A stretch of 64,000 nucleotides of DNA from Methanofervidicoccus abyssi (GCF_004310395.1 NZ_BFAX01000001.1:124001-188000), one strand, 5' to 3'; numbered from the stretch's first letter, positions 39,456-49,667 are shown. Translations and numbers: made by a program. The notes: generated by a model not told the origin, from the letters alone.

Positions 39456-40194
39456 TTTTGTCACCTGAGATAGGAATTATTGCCTTTATTAGGATATTCC
39501 TGAGGTTTTGAAGAGGAGATTGAAAATTTCTCTTCGTTGACAGGAGTTACTATTGGAATCACCGTTTTTCCGAAAATTTCCCAATAAATTCTCATTCTGT
39601 AATATTTATTTTATATCCGCTTTTCATATTTTTAAACTTATGAGTAAAAATAGTTTATTACAGTAACAAACAAAACTTTTTAAATTAAACAACTTCAAAT
39701 AAAAATATTGATAATAATTAAAGTAAAAAGATTAAATAAAAAAGACATAAAAAGAAAAATTTAACAGGAATCTTGTTCTCACTTCACCAGCACTCGATGT
39801 AGCCCAAGAAATTAGAGTTATCTACTTTTTTACCTATTATGTTCTTTATTTAGGCGTTTTATAGATTTTTATTTTATGATTGCGAAACTAAATGTTTTTT
39901 AGCATTTAACAGTTTTTTATTTTTTTATTCTATTTTTTATTTTGTTATAATAATAATTGTTAGTTTTTTATTTTTGATTGGGAAGTGTGATTATAAAAAA
40001 TTTTGTCTGAAATCCTAAACACTTAGAAGGATTGAGACTCCTACTGTTGACAGAACCTTATTCCAAAATTTTAGTGAATCTAGACTCCTTTGAAAAAGAA
40101 GAATAAGAGGTTCTATTATATTTTATTTTCTAATAATGTCTAAAGCGATCCGAGGGACGATGGTGGATTTTACTTTTCTTACTTTTCAACCAAT
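39456..40194. other. Intergenic region (739 bp) with family A repeat; rest unexplained
   Basis: The longest spacer besides the decayed gene. Features seen: an inverted repeat GAAGAGGAGA/TTTCTCTTC at 39512-39537 just upstream of pyrC, a family A repeat at 39758-39852, and a less AT-rich stretch at 40010-40100 (CTTAGAAGGATTGAGACTCC...) in which I could not find a gene. No tRNA was seen. Confidence 0.45.
39758..39852. repeat. Dispersed intergenic repeat, family A, copy 4
   Basis: The best-preserved copy: AACAGGAATCTTGTTCTCAC, then ACTTCACCAGCACTCGATGT, then ACCTATTATGTTCTTTATTT. Compare 33303-33400 and 2311-2378. Confidence 0.65.
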
Positions 40195-40965
40195 TCAATT
40201 TATCTTAGTTCCTATACTGTAATCTCCTATTAAACCTCTGTATATATTACCTCTTTTATTACCGTTGAATATTAGTACTTTAACCCCCATCCTATAGGCC
40301 TCCATTACTTTCAGATACATACCACCAGTTACATCTTCCTTTTCAGAGGTCTTTAAACATTTCACAACTTTTCTGATATTCTCTGAGTTGATACACTTTA
40401 TAACTCTACCTTCTAGATCTAACACTCCATCTACATCAGAGGCATGGAGACTTATATCTGGTTTCAACTTTTTACTCAGATAAGGTAGTATATGATCCCC
40501 AGAGAATATTTTATAATCTTTCTTATTGGATATTACAATATCCCCATGGATTACGGGTACCAGCTCTCTCTCTACCATACCTTCTATTACATAGGTATCA
40601 AAATGGACTTCTTTACCTCTAAAGGCCACAAAGGAGGAAGGTTGTATAGAAACTCCTGGGACACCGTACTCATGAAGGGTATCTATTACCAAAGTATTGA
40701 ACCTCCTCATGGCTTTCTGAATTTCCCAAAAACCACTATCCATATTTTCAAATCTGCCGTTTTTGATATACCTCTTTGCCACAGGGTGACCAAAGGAACC
40801 TCCCCCATGGATAAGTATCAACTTTAACTTTTCCTCTCTTTTTAAGTAGTAATCCATAGCCTCCCTGATCTCCATAGCCATCCTTTCTAAATTATCCCAT
40901 TTAATAGAGTAAGGGATGTTTTTATTACATAGGACACTACCTCCAATTTTGAGGATTGCAAACAT
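40195..40965 (-). CDS. ipk: Isopentenyl phosphate kinase
   Basis: Phosphorylates isopentenyl phosphate to isopentenyl diphosphate in the archaeal mevalonate pathway. It belongs to the amino acid kinase fold: FAILKIGGSVLCNK at the N-terminus, LILIHGGGSFGHPVAKRYI near residue 50, HGDIVISNKKDYKIFSGD near residue 140, and TGGMYLKVMEAYRMG near residue 215. The His in GGGSFGHP marks IPK. It is divergent from cofA, with about 95 nt between the starts. Confidence 0.94.
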   Translation of the reverse strand: MFAILKIGGSVLCNKNIPYSIKWDNLERMAMEIREAMDYYLKREEKLKLILIHGGGSFGHPVAKRYIKNGRFENMDSGFWEIQKAMRRFNTLVIDTLHEYGVPGVSIQPSSFVAFRGKEVHFDTYVIEGMVERELVPVIHGDIVISNKKDYKIFSGDHILPYLSKKLKPDISLHASDVDGVLDLEGRVIKCINSENIRKVVKCLKTSEKEDVTGGMYLKVMEAYRMGVKVLIFNGNKRGNIYRGLIGDYSIGTKIN

Positions 40966-41059
40966 GTTATCCCATACTACAATTTTTTATAAGTTATATT
41001 AATGATAATGACAATAAAAATTATAACAACATCCTTTCTAATATATATCTGGTGAAAGT

Positions 41060-42463
41060 ATGTTTATAAATGGTGAGTGGATATTTAGGAATGATTTAGA
41101 AGTTTTCAACCCTTATAACTTAGAAATCATAGGATATATACCATCCTTGAGTAGAAAGGAAGTTAAGGAGGCTATATCCATAGCTCAGGAACATAAAGAA
41201 GTGATGAAAGAGTTGTCTCCCTCTAAGAGATATAGTATTCTCATGGATATAGCAAGGGAGATCCAGAGGAGAAAGGAAGAACTCGCAAAGATTATATCCT
41301 TAGATGCAGGGAAACCTATAAGGCAGTCTATAATAGAAGTGGATAGGTCTATAAGTGTATTTAAACTTGCAGCCTTCTACGCCAAGGAGATGAGGGGAGA
41401 AACTATACCCTTGGATGATGGAATAATAATAACAAAGAGAGAACCTGTTGGACTTATCGGTGCCATAAGTCCCTTTAACTTTCCGTTGAACTTAGTGGCA
41501 CATAAGATAGCCCCTGCTATAGCAACTGGTAACGTAGTAGTACTTCATCCATCTTCTAAGGCTCCAATGGCGGCAGTTGAATTAACTAAGATTATAGAAA
41601 AGATACTTAAAAAAAGGAATGTCCCTTTAGGTGTTTTCCATCTGCTGACTGGTAGAGGGGATGTAGTTGGAGATGAAATAGTAAGAAACGAAAAGGTAAA
41701 TATGATATCTTTCACTGGGAGTGTTGAGGTGGGGGGGTCCATTACAAGAAATGCAGGATTTAAAAAGATATCCTTAGAATTAGGGGGTAGTAACCCAGTT
41801 ATTATACTTAATGATGCTGATATAGATATGGCTGTTGAATCTACAGTTAGAGGGAAGTTTTTAAACGCTGGCCAGGTGTGTATATCTGTAGGTAAGGTAT
41901 TGGTTGAGGAGGAGGTTGCAGATAGGTTTATAGATAAAGTAATTAGGGAAACAAAAAAGTTGAAAGTTGGAAATCCACTTATGAGGGAAACAGATGTAGG
42001 ACCACTTATCACGCCTGAAAGTGCTAAGAGGGTGGAGGATCTTATAAAACAGGGGGTAGATGAAGGAGGTAAATTGCTCTACGGGGGAGAAAGGGAAGGG
42101 AATATAGTATATCCAACAGTTATGGAGGTAGATTCCGACAACATATTATGTAATGTGGAGATCTTTGGACCTGTGTTGCCTATAGTTAGGGTAGAGAGTA
42201 TAAAGGATGCTATAGAAATAAGTAACAGCACCATATATGGACTACACGCCGGGGTATTTACAAGGGACATAAATAAAGCTTTTAAGATAGCAGACAAATT
42301 GGAGTGTGGAGGGGTAATAATAAACAACAGTCCAACATTCAGGGTGGACAACATGCCCTTTGGAGGTGTTAAGAGAAGTGGATTAGGGAGGGAAGGTGTG
42401 AAGTATGCTATAGAAGAGATGACTGAGATAAAGACTGTTGTAATAAAAAATATTAAGTATTAG
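41060..42463 (+). CDS. cofA: Lactaldehyde dehydrogenase of F420 biosynthesis (aldehyde dehydrogenase family)
   Basis: An NAD(P)-dependent aldehyde dehydrogenase of 467 residues, orthologous in appearance to M. jannaschii CofA, which oxidises lactaldehyde to lactate for coenzyme F420. Family signatures: GAISPFNFPLNLVAHKIAPA, FTGSVEVGGSI, the Glu in KISLELGGSNPVIIL near residue 240, and the catalytic Cys in FLNAGQVCISVGKVLV near residue 275. GGTGAAAGT precedes the ATG. The substrate assignment rests on the lineage and on family resemblance. Confidence 0.87.
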   Translation: MFINGEWIFRNDLEVFNPYNLEIIGYIPSLSRKEVKEAISIAQEHKEVMKELSPSKRYSILMDIAREIQRRKEELAKIISLDAGKPIRQSIIEVDRSISVFKLAAFYAKEMRGETIPLDDGIIITKREPVGLIGAISPFNFPLNLVAHKIAPAIATGNVVVLHPSSKAPMAAVELTKIIEKILKKRNVPLGVFHLLTGRGDVVGDEIVRNEKVNMISFTGSVEVGGSITRNAGFKKISLELGGSNPVIILNDADIDMAVESTVRGKFLNAGQVCISVGKVLVEEEVADRFIDKVIRETKKLKVGNPLMRETDVGPLITPESAKRVEDLIKQGVDEGGKLLYGGEREGNIVYPTVMEVDSDNILCNVEIFGPVLPIVRVESIKDAIEISNSTIYGLHAGVFTRDINKAFKIADKLECGGVIINNSPTFRVDNMPFGGVKRSGLGREGVKYAIEEMTEIKTVVIKNIKY

Positions 42464-42553
42464 CTTCTCAATAGTATATTTAAAAATAATATTTTTAAAA
42501 ATAATATTATAAAATACTAAAATATTATTTCTAAACTTCAAAGGTGATGGTAA

Positions 42554-44266
42554 ATGTCTATTAGATGCCTCTCTATTCTCATTTTAATTACTTCTGCCCT
42601 ACTTTTAAGTTGTAATGCTATAGATACAGAGTATAAATGGGCCTCAACAATACCTATCTACTACGTTCCCCTTTCCTCTATTAACAGTGAGGATGAGTTG
42701 AATTACTACCTGGACAACGACAATATAGTTATTTTTTACATAGACAAAAAATATAACATAGAAAGAAAGGATTGGATACTAGATAAACTCCTTAATAAAT
42801 TCAATATCAGTAGGATTGTCCCAGAAAAGATTCACGGTTATGAAGAATACCCTGTGAACAACACCCTATATGTTCTTAACAATAAACTGATGTATAATGA
42901 AAAGTGTATATTCGAGATCAAACCTAAGAAGATACTCATAACTTACAACATTGATCCAGACAGTAAAGAGATAATGGACTTTGTAGGATATTACGTATCT
43001 AAGAACAACGGAACATTTGCCTATATAAATAAAGTACCTCCTAGATACAAACATATCCTTATAACGGGTGTAGCTGTGCAAAAAGCTGTATTAGATGATA
43101 AGGGAGATTATATAATAGATGTGGCAGGGCGTAAATTGAAGGTAGATTGGAGAGACGATGGATTTATAAATAAAAAGATAAAACATTTAAAAACACTTTC
43201 AAAACTCCTAAATATAAACATCACTTACATCTCCACAGGTGATGAACTTTTAGATGTTATCGAGAAGAGTGATATAGATAAAGACGAGTTGGAAGATTTA
43301 CTTAACGACTATTGGTTTAAGAAAAGGTTTAATAATACCTACTTCCACACCTATGTAAGTTCCTCTGATAAGGGATACTACACTAGAACTCTGGACATCT
43401 TATCCATGGGGTACTATCCAAATATATACGTCTATAAGACATCTGAAACCTTTAAAAATGATCCTATAGGAGGTTTCTACCCAGAAACTGTATCATACGT
43501 AGGAACTGTTAAAATAGGATACTGGAGAAAGGAAATAACCTCTGAAAATGAGTACTATGACTATATAAAAGATGAACCTAGTACGGATAAAAATGGTGGG
43601 ATCTCCATCTGGTATTATCAGGGAGAGCCTGTACCTTTAACCTTAGATTCTAAATTAAATGAAGATAGATATAAATACTTTAATCACTGGTTTGTAAAGA
43701 ACTACGGCAACGCTTTAGCTAAGGGAGTAAATGGATTGTTATTACCTTCAAATAATAGTTATCTCTTGGATGCAATACTTGGAAAAGATAATAGAGAGTT
43801 AAAGTGGAAGTTGAATATAGGAAATAAGGTAGAGTATATAGTAATACCTGGAAAGGGAGAACCTACTATAGAAAATAACATTACTATATTTAAGGTACCT
43901 GGTGTATTTGAAGATTTATATGGAGTGCCCTTTATAGAGGAATGTTATATACCTCCAGAAGGAGAAATGCCTGGTGTCTATATAGGAGATATAGCTGAGT
44001 ACAACTACAGTATACTCTACCATTGGAAAGATAACTGCACCTGGATCTGTTCATTTAGAGATTACGCCCGATGGATAAACAACTACGTGAAATGTGATAT
44101 CTATATAAGAAACAACAGTATAGTTCTACAATCCAACATTCCTATGAAAGTGACTGTATACAGTAAAAATGTTGTCTATCCAGAGAACGTATCTGTCGAG
44201 GAATACAATAATAAGTTAAATAAAGTAGTTCTATACCTCTCAGGGGGATCCTACAGGATAAAATAA
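42554..44266 (+). CDS. Large secreted or lipid-anchored protein of unknown function
   Basis: I do not recognise this 570-residue protein. It has a short positively charged N-terminus, a hydrophobic core and LLLSC, a lipobox-like signal ending at Cys20, so it is exported and perhaps lipid-anchored. About eleven N-x-S/T sequons suggest N-glycosylation. Many Tyr and Asn residues and few cysteines (a close CTWIC pair near residue 497) mark the mature part. There is no C-terminal membrane anchor. GGTGATGGT precedes the ATG. It is flanked by cofA and a DUF354 gene without tight spacing. Confidence 0.75.
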   Translation: MSIRCLSILILITSALLLSCNAIDTEYKWASTIPIYYVPLSSINSEDELNYYLDNDNIVIFYIDKKYNIERKDWILDKLLNKFNISRIVPEKIHGYEEYPVNNTLYVLNNKLMYNEKCIFEIKPKKILITYNIDPDSKEIMDFVGYYVSKNNGTFAYINKVPPRYKHILITGVAVQKAVLDDKGDYIIDVAGRKLKVDWRDDGFINKKIKHLKTLSKLLNINITYISTGDELLDVIEKSDIDKDELEDLLNDYWFKKRFNNTYFHTYVSSSDKGYYTRTLDILSMGYYPNIYVYKTSETFKNDPIGGFYPETVSYVGTVKIGYWRKEITSENEYYDYIKDEPSTDKNGGISIWYYQGEPVPLTLDSKLNEDRYKYFNHWFVKNYGNALAKGVNGLLLPSNNSYLLDAILGKDNRELKWKLNIGNKVEYIVIPGKGEPTIENNITIFKVPGVFEDLYGVPFIEECYIPPEGEMPGVYIGDIAEYNYSILYHWKDNCTWICSFRDYARWINNYVKCDIYIRNNSIVLQSNIPMKVTVYSKNVVYPENVSVEEYNNKLNKVVLYLSGGSYRIK

Positions 44267-44436
44267 AATTTTTCATTATTACCAATTATAGTGAAAAATA
44301 GAAGAATTTTCTTTTTTATTTTTTAACAATTTTTATATTATTTTAGTCTCTTATTAATGTTTGACTATAAGTTTTTAATTTAGGTTTATTATTTATTATT
44401 GATAATATTATTGATTATAATCCCACTGGTGATATG

Positions 44437-45459
44437 ATGGATGTATGGATAGATTTTACAAATTCGCCTCATGTTCACTATTTTTCCCAACTTATAAGGA
44501 GGTTTGAGAGAGAAGGGATCGAGTATTTTATAACCTATAGAAGATTTAAAAACCTAGAGTCTATAGTTAAACTCTACAGTTATAACTCCTGTCCTATATT
44601 AGTGGGATCTCATGGGGAAAGATTGGAGGAGAAACTTATAAACTCTGCAGAGAGGATTATCAAACTGACAAAGATAGTATTGGAAAATAATCCCCAAGTG
44701 GCTATTGCAAAACACTCAGTTGAACTTCCAAGGGTGGCATTTGGTTTAAATATCCCTACTATATTTGTAGTAGATAACGAGTATGCAGAGGCTCAGAATA
44801 GATTGACGTTACCTATAGTAGATGAGATTATCACCCCTCAGGGTACTAATAGATGTCTGTTAAGGAGACAGGGAGGTGAAAATTTTTTAACCTTTGAGGG
44901 CACCTGTGAAGTAGCACATGTTAACTCCAGGCTGAACAACGTACTACCGCTGGATAGGGAGATAGTAGAAAAAATGGGGTTAAGTAGAGATCTTCCCCTT
45001 ATAGTGATGAGACCTTGTCCAAATTCCTCCTACTGTAACGGCAAAAGAGATATACTGCCCTATATCATTAGGGAGTTAAAGAGGGTTGTAGACTGTAATA
45101 TCGTAGTATTTCCAAGGAGTGAGAAACAGAAGAGAACATACTCACTCTTAGGGGCCACCATACCTGAGGTTGTAGATACTATATCTCTACTCTACCATGC
45201 TGATGTCATGGTTGGTGCGGGAGGGACTATGAATAGAGAAGCTGCTGTTATAGGAGTGCCTACTGTTTCATGTTACCCTGAATGTATCCTTGGTGTAGAT
45301 AACTATCTAATAGAAAGGGGTAGAATGGTACATCTACTATCCGTTAAGGAGATTGTAAGTTATATAGAGGATAACATTGGAAAGAGGAATAACAGTATCA
45401 ATTTGGAGGATCCTACAGATCTGATGTTTGAGAGAGTATGTAAATACTTAAAAAGATAA
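44437..45459 (+). CDS. DUF354 family protein (glycosyltransferase-like fold)
   Basis: An archaeal family of unknown role with a GT-B glycosyltransferase-like pattern. It opens MDVWIDFTNSPHVHYFSQLI, has IFVVDNEYAEAQNRLTLP in the middle, and a C-terminal LLYHADVMVGAGGTMNREAA that resembles the nucleotide-sugar site of UDP-GlcNAc epimerases and MurG. I use the second ATG (44437), since it lies 4 nt after GGTGA. The next gene cluster begins about 15 nt after its stop. Confidence 0.83.
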   Translation: MDVWIDFTNSPHVHYFSQLIRRFEREGIEYFITYRRFKNLESIVKLYSYNSCPILVGSHGERLEEKLINSAERIIKLTKIVLENNPQVAIAKHSVELPRVAFGLNIPTIFVVDNEYAEAQNRLTLPIVDEIITPQGTNRCLLRRQGGENFLTFEGTCEVAHVNSRLNNVLPLDREIVEKMGLSRDLPLIVMRPCPNSSYCNGKRDILPYIIRELKRVVDCNIVVFPRSEKQKRTYSLLGATIPEVVDTISLLYHADVMVGAGGTMNREAAVIGVPTVSCYPECILGVDNYLIERGRMVHLLSVKEIVSYIEDNIGKRNNSINLEDPTDLMFERVCKYLKR

Positions 45460-45516
45460 AAAGGTGGGAATTATGTTCAAATTTAAAAAAAAATTTCTAT
45501 TAAGGAGTCCAATATA

Positions 45517-46215
45517 ATGATAAAAACAGAGAATATGGTATACATCGAGATAGCCAAAGGTGTACTACTTAGAGAAAGACTACTTCTTGAAAACTATATA
45601 GCGAGACATCCGGAGTTTTTAACAAGTTATGAACCTTTAGAAGTTGAAGAGAGTGCTCCAAGAATTGTGAAACTTATGGCAAGGTCTGGAAAGAATGCAG
45701 ATGTTGGCCCTATGGCAGCAGTTGCAGGGTCTATCAGCCAGATAATCGTCGAGGATGTCTCTAACTACGGATGTAGAAATATTATCTCCAACAATGGGGG
45801 GGATATAGCACTGAAGTCTACCGAGAATATTGTTGTTGGGCTATACGCTGGAAATTCACCAATTTCCAGTGAGATTGGATTTAAAATAGATAGAGATAGG
45901 ATAATTGATGGTTACGGCGTATGTACTTCATCCGGAACTGTGGGTCACTCTGTAAGTTTTGGAAATGCAGATGCAGTAGTAGTCTTTGCAGAGGAGAGTA
46001 GTATTGCAGATGGAGCTGCCACCAGTATAGGAAACTTTGCAGTTGGTTCACCAGAGGAGGCTATAAACAGATCGTTGGAGAGAGCAGAGTGTATTGAAGG
46101 TATTGACGGAGTCTTTGTAGTTGTTGGAGAGTATGCAGGTAAAGTTGGAAAAGTCCCTAAATTGGTAAAAACAGATAAAAAGGTTACCTATGGAGAACTC
46201 TTTGAGATGATTTGA
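45517..46215 (+). CDS. UPF0280 family protein (ApbE-like); N-terminus apparently frameshifted
   Basis: Archaeal UPF0280 family, related to ApbE-type FMN transferases, of unknown role. It shows VGPMAAVAGSISQIIVEDV, NIISNNGGDIAL and the Ser/Gly-rich CTSSGTVGHSVSFGNADAVVV. The frame from the ATG at 45517 follows AAGGAG. However, a strong GGTGGG-ATG at 45473 begins MFKFKKK in another frame and runs into an A9 tract. A one-base shift there would join it to ISIKESNIMIKTEN, giving a longer, family-like N-terminus (see findings). Convergent with rps19. Confidence 0.82.
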   Translation: MIKTENMVYIEIAKGVLLRERLLLENYIARHPEFLTSYEPLEVEESAPRIVKLMARSGKNADVGPMAAVAGSISQIIVEDVSNYGCRNIISNNGGDIALKSTENIVVGLYAGNSPISSEIGFKIDRDRIIDGYGVCTSSGTVGHSVSFGNADAVVVFAEESSIADGAATSIGNFAVGSPEEAINRSLERAECIEGIDGVFVVVGEYAGKVGKVPKLVKTDKKVTYGELFEMI

Positions 46216-46357
46216 TAGGTGTTTAAAAGAGTATCTAACTTCCATTGATAATATGATATGTTTAAGAGTAGGCTTTTTTATATAAAAAATAATTGTTATT
46301 CCAAAGGAAAATTTAAAATAATTAAAATAATCAATAGAGAAAATGTATAATAAGATA

Positions 46358-46834
46358 TTACTTAATAGGTACGAACATAGATCCTCTGGTAGCACCTACT
46401 CCTGGAGCACCATGTTTAACAATTTTCCTCGTTAGGGAAAACTCTCCCAAGTATCTTCCAATAGCTTCTGGTACTATTTTTACTTCTTTAAACTCTTGTC
46501 CGTTATATACACCAAAGGTTAGCCCCACCATCTCTGGAATAATTATAAAGTCCCTACAGTGGGTTCTTATTATCTTAGGTTCTTTACCTCTATTCAACAA
46601 TCTCCTGGCCCTTCTAATCTTTTTCAACAACTTTCTATGCTTTGGGTTTATACCTCTAGCTAAACTCCTCAACAAACTCCTCCTCTGTCTTGCTGGTAGA
46701 AGTTCTGCAAATTTTTTCAGTGGCATCTCTAGAAGCTCATCTAAGGTATACCCTCTATATTTAAATTCTCCTTTCCTTATTAAAGTTTCCTGTTTTTTCT
46801 TCCTCGCCCTTCTTCCTCTAGATTTCCTAGCCAT
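46358..46834 (-). CDS. rps19: 30S ribosomal protein S19
   Basis: Head protein of the small subunit. The archaeal form has a basic N-terminal extension ([20 protein letters not shown]). The conserved core has [20 protein letters not shown] and the C-terminal [27 protein letters not shown] precedes the ATG. It is the last of five co-directional S10-cluster genes here. The expected next genes (L22, S3, L29) do not follow. Confidence 0.97.
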   Translation of the reverse strand: MARKSRGRRARKKKQETLIRKGEFKYRGYTLDELLEMPLKKFAELLPARQRRSLLRSLARGINPKHRKLLKKIRRARRLLNRGKEPKIIRTHCRDFIIIPEMVGLTFGVYNGQEFKEVKIVPEAIGRYLGEFSLTRKIVKHGAPGVGATRGSMFVPIK

Positions 46835-46860
46835 GTTTTCACCATTTTATATTATGTTTT

Positions 46861-47586
46861 TTATCTCCTTCTTCCAGTTCTCCTAGCAGCAATATGTCCA
46901 ACCTTTCTACCTGGAGGTGCATTTCTCGAAATTGTTGTAGGCTTACCAACATGTTGATGCCTACCTCCACCGAATGGGTGATCTACTGCGTTCATTGCCA
47001 CTCCCCTTACCCTTGGCCACACTATAGCCTTGGCCTTCATGGCGTGGTACTTCTTACCTGCCTTTGTGAAAGGTTTCTCCTTCCTACCTCCCCCTGCAAC
47101 AACACCTATTGTAGCCCTACACATTGGATGTAAAGCCTTTATACATCCTGATGGAAGTTTTACCATGGTTTTATCGCTATCGTGAGCGATTATATAGGCA
47201 TAGCATCCTCCAGCCCTAACTAACTTACCTCCATCTCCAGGTATAGTTTCTATGTTATATACAGGGACACCTTCAGGGATATGGCCTATTGGTAGTACAT
47301 TTCCAGGTTTTATCTCTGCCTTTACTCCACATTCTATTATATCGTTAACTTTCATACCTTCAGGAACCAGCATCAATCTCTCTTCACCGTTGTCAAACTT
47401 CACAGTGGCCACTGGAGTGCTTCTTCCAGGATCATGTAGGATATCTGTTATTACTCCTACTATTTTACCGTTTTTCTCCAAATTATCAAACTTCCTGTAC
47501 TTCACCTCTCCCCTCCTCTTATGGGTAGGAGAGGTATATTTTGGAGTTCCCCTACCTCTATTCTGGGATATTAGTCTTTTTCCCAT
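46861..47586 (-). CDS. rpl2: 50S ribosomal protein L2
   Basis: Essential for peptidyl transfer and subunit association. The 241 residues begin MGKRLISQNRGRGTPKYTSP and carry the conserved C-terminal RGVAMNAVDHPFGGGRHQH with the functionally important His, then NAPPGRKVGHIAARRTGRR. GGTGATATT precedes the ATG. Spacing to L23 is 22 nt and to S19 26 nt. Confidence 0.98.
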   Translation of the reverse strand: MGKRLISQNRGRGTPKYTSPTHKRRGEVKYRKFDNLEKNGKIVGVITDILHDPGRSTPVATVKFDNGEERLMLVPEGMKVNDIIECGVKAEIKPGNVLPIGHIPEGVPVYNIETIPGDGGKLVRAGGCYAYIIAHDSDKTMVKLPSGCIKALHPMCRATIGVVAGGGRKEKPFTKAGKKYHAMKAKAIVWPRVRGVAMNAVDHPFGGGRHQHVGKPTTISRNAPPGRKVGHIAARRTGRRR

Positions 47587-47608
47587 AATATCACCTTAAA
47601 AAGATTAA

Positions 47609-47869
47609 TTAGTAGATACCTAAGTTAGCTGCAACCTCTGTAGCGTCGTATCCATCTTTCAATTTTATATAGGCCTTTTTCCTTCCCTGTGGTGTAATAA
47701 GTACATTCACCTTACTTACCTTTACATTGAATAACTCCTCAACAGCCCTTTTGATGTCACTCTTAGTAGCTCTCTTATCTACGTAAAACACTAACTTGTT
47801 CTCTTCCTCAATAAGTCTCATAGTCTTTTCACTTACTACAGGCATCTTGATAATGTCAAAAGGATCCAT
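47609..47869 (-). CDS. rpl23: 50S ribosomal protein L23
   Basis: Lines the peptide exit tunnel and docks the signal recognition particle. The 86 residues include [40 protein letters not shown] and [17 protein letters not shown], all typical. GAGGTGG precedes the ATG. It lies 12 nt downstream of L4. Confidence 0.97.
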   Translation of the reverse strand: MDPFDIIKMPVVSEKTMRLIEEENKLVFYVDKRATKSDIKRAVEELFNVKVSKVNVLITPQGRKKAYIKLKDGYDATEVAANLGIY

Positions 47870-47881
47870 AAAACCACCTCA

Positions 47882-48640
47882 TTAAAACCTCTCCCTGATC
47901 TTCTCTATAGCCCCCTCAGTCCAGAGTGTAAGTCTTCCAGCATCTCCTCCAGGTGCTATATGGAGTATCCCTAAACTATCTGCAGTGATCACATCTACAC
48001 CAGGTAGATTTCTAGCACCTTTGACTACGTTACAGAGATCACTTACAACCACCAATACACTCTTAGGTTTTCTATACCTTCTCCCCCTCATTTTACCCTT
48101 TCCAGCCCTGATCTTGATACCGTTTTTTGCCCTCTCAACATCTTTATTTAAACCTAAGTTTTCAAATACGTTAAACACTTCCCTGGTTTTTAATATACTT
48201 TCAAATTCATTCTCCACAACTACTGGGATAGAAGGTATATCGTCTATAATATGTCCCCTGTTCCTTACCAACTCAGGGTTGGCAGAAGCTGCTATAGCAC
48301 TCATCAATGCCTTTCTTCTCTCCTTCTTGTTTATCTTTTCATGGAGTATCTTCTCCACCTTTGGGGGGTGGCATCTTCTACCTCCTACAGCCTGAGGTAC
48401 AAATGCAGCCCTACCTTCTCTAGTCCTCCTAACCCTTGCCATACCATGTCCTTTACCTATGGACTTTGCAGAAGTCCTCTTACCTGCCATTGGATCTACT
48501 CCCTTTGGCTGGAGTCTTGCGGTAAATGCAGATAGAAAAGCCCTTCTTATTAAATCAGGCCTATATTCCGTCTCAAATACAGGTGGTAGTTCTATCTCCC
48601 CCTTTTCAGAACCATCTAGTGTATAAACCTTGGCAATCAT
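47882..48640 (-). CDS. rpl4: 50S ribosomal protein L4
   Basis: Lines the exit tunnel constriction. The archaeal/eukaryotic form of 252 residues has the tunnel loop around [20 protein letters not shown] and a C-terminal domain with [24 protein letters not shown] precedes the ATG. Second gene of the cluster, 25 nt after L3. Confidence 0.97.
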   Translation of the reverse strand: MIAKVYTLDGSEKGEIELPPVFETEYRPDLIRRAFLSAFTARLQPKGVDPMAGKRTSAKSIGKGHGMARVRRTREGRAAFVPQAVGGRRCHPPKVEKILHEKINKKERRKALMSAIAASANPELVRNRGHIIDDIPSIPVVVENEFESILKTREVFNVFENLGLNKDVERAKNGIKIRAGKGKMRGRRYRKPKSVLVVVSDLCNVVKGARNLPGVDVITADSLGILHIAPGGDAGRLTLWTEGAIEKIRERF

Positions 48641-48665
48641 TTTAACACCTTTAAGTTTTTATTTT

Positions 48666-49667
48666 TTAATTACCCTGCTTAGACTCCCTACTTAAATATG
48701 TTATCTCAGGTAATCCAAACTTGTCTTCTGGACATCTTATAGCACTTCTCAATACAATAAGCCTCTTTGGAGGTCCTTGCACTGAACCTTTAAGGATCAC
48801 GTAGTTGTTCTTAATTATACCGTAGTGTAAGAATCCTCCTTTTGGAGTTACCTCTTCTCCGTTATTTCCTATCTTCAGAATCCTCTTGTTGTATTCCGTC
48901 CTTTGATGGTATCCCATCTGCCCAGCCATAGGTACTGTCCACATAACTCTTTTAGGTGTCCAGGGTCCTATAGAACCTACGTGCCTACCAACTCCCTGCC
49001 TTCTGTGTTTTCCAAACTGTATCTTTACACCCCACCTCTTAACAGGCCCCTGGAAACCTTTACCTTTTGTAACGCCTATGGTATCTACAAACTCGCCCTC
49101 TGAGAATACATCCATTATAGATATAGATTTACCTAGAATCTCCTTGGCGTAGGAGAGCCTCCCGTTAATGTTTTTACCACCTATCCTTATCTCTAATATC
49201 TCAGGTTTCTTCTTTGGGAGACAGGTATTCTTGGGGTTTGTATGAACTATGGCTCTTACATCTACTATCTTATCTACGAGTTTATCCAACTTATCCACAT
49301 CAGATTCGCTCTTCTTTGGAAGTGTTATTTTTCTAGACAGTTCCTTATCTAAGTTATCGGCCCATACCTCAGTTAATGTCTTCAAACCTCTTGTAGTTCT
49401 CTCATATACCCTAATCCCTGCAACGTTAATATCAGGAGCCTCCAATATAGTCACAGGAGTGAATATTTCCTGTCCAGCGTTTGGACTCTTGGGATTGTTC
49501 TCCTTAATTAGTGCATGTGTCGTCCCTGCTTTATATACCGGGAATGCTTGGAGTCTGATTCTTTCTTCATCTGGCCAGGACCTTATTTTTGGTACTGGTC
49601 TCTTAGCCCTCTTTCTTGGACTAAACGCTAAGGAACCTCTACGAGGCCTATTTCTATTCATACCCAT
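48666..49667 (-). CDS. rpl3: 50S ribosomal protein L3
   Basis: An early-assembly protein near the peptidyl-transferase centre and the first gene of this S10 cluster segment. It begins [20 protein letters not shown] and has the conserved [19 protein letters not shown] and [20 protein letters not shown] set the start at the ATG at 49667, since GGAGGT lies 8 nt upstream; an earlier in-frame TTG (49682) contains that Shine-Dalgarno sequence and is rejected. 334 residues. Confidence 0.98.
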   Translation of the reverse strand: MGMNRNRPRRGSLAFSPRKRAKRPVPKIRSWPDEERIRLQAFPVYKAGTTHALIKENNPKSPNAGQEIFTPVTILEAPDINVAGIRVYERTTRGLKTLTEVWADNLDKELSRKITLPKKSESDVDKLDKLVDKIVDVRAIVHTNPKNTCLPKKKPEILEIRIGGKNINGRLSYAKEILGKSISIMDVFSEGEFVDTIGVTKGKGFQGPVKRWGVKIQFGKHRRQGVGRHVGSIGPWTPKRVMWTVPMAGQMGYHQRTEYNKRILKIGNNGEEVTPKGGFLHYGIIKNNYVILKGSVQGPPKRLIVLRSAIRCPEDKFGLPEITYLSRESKQGN

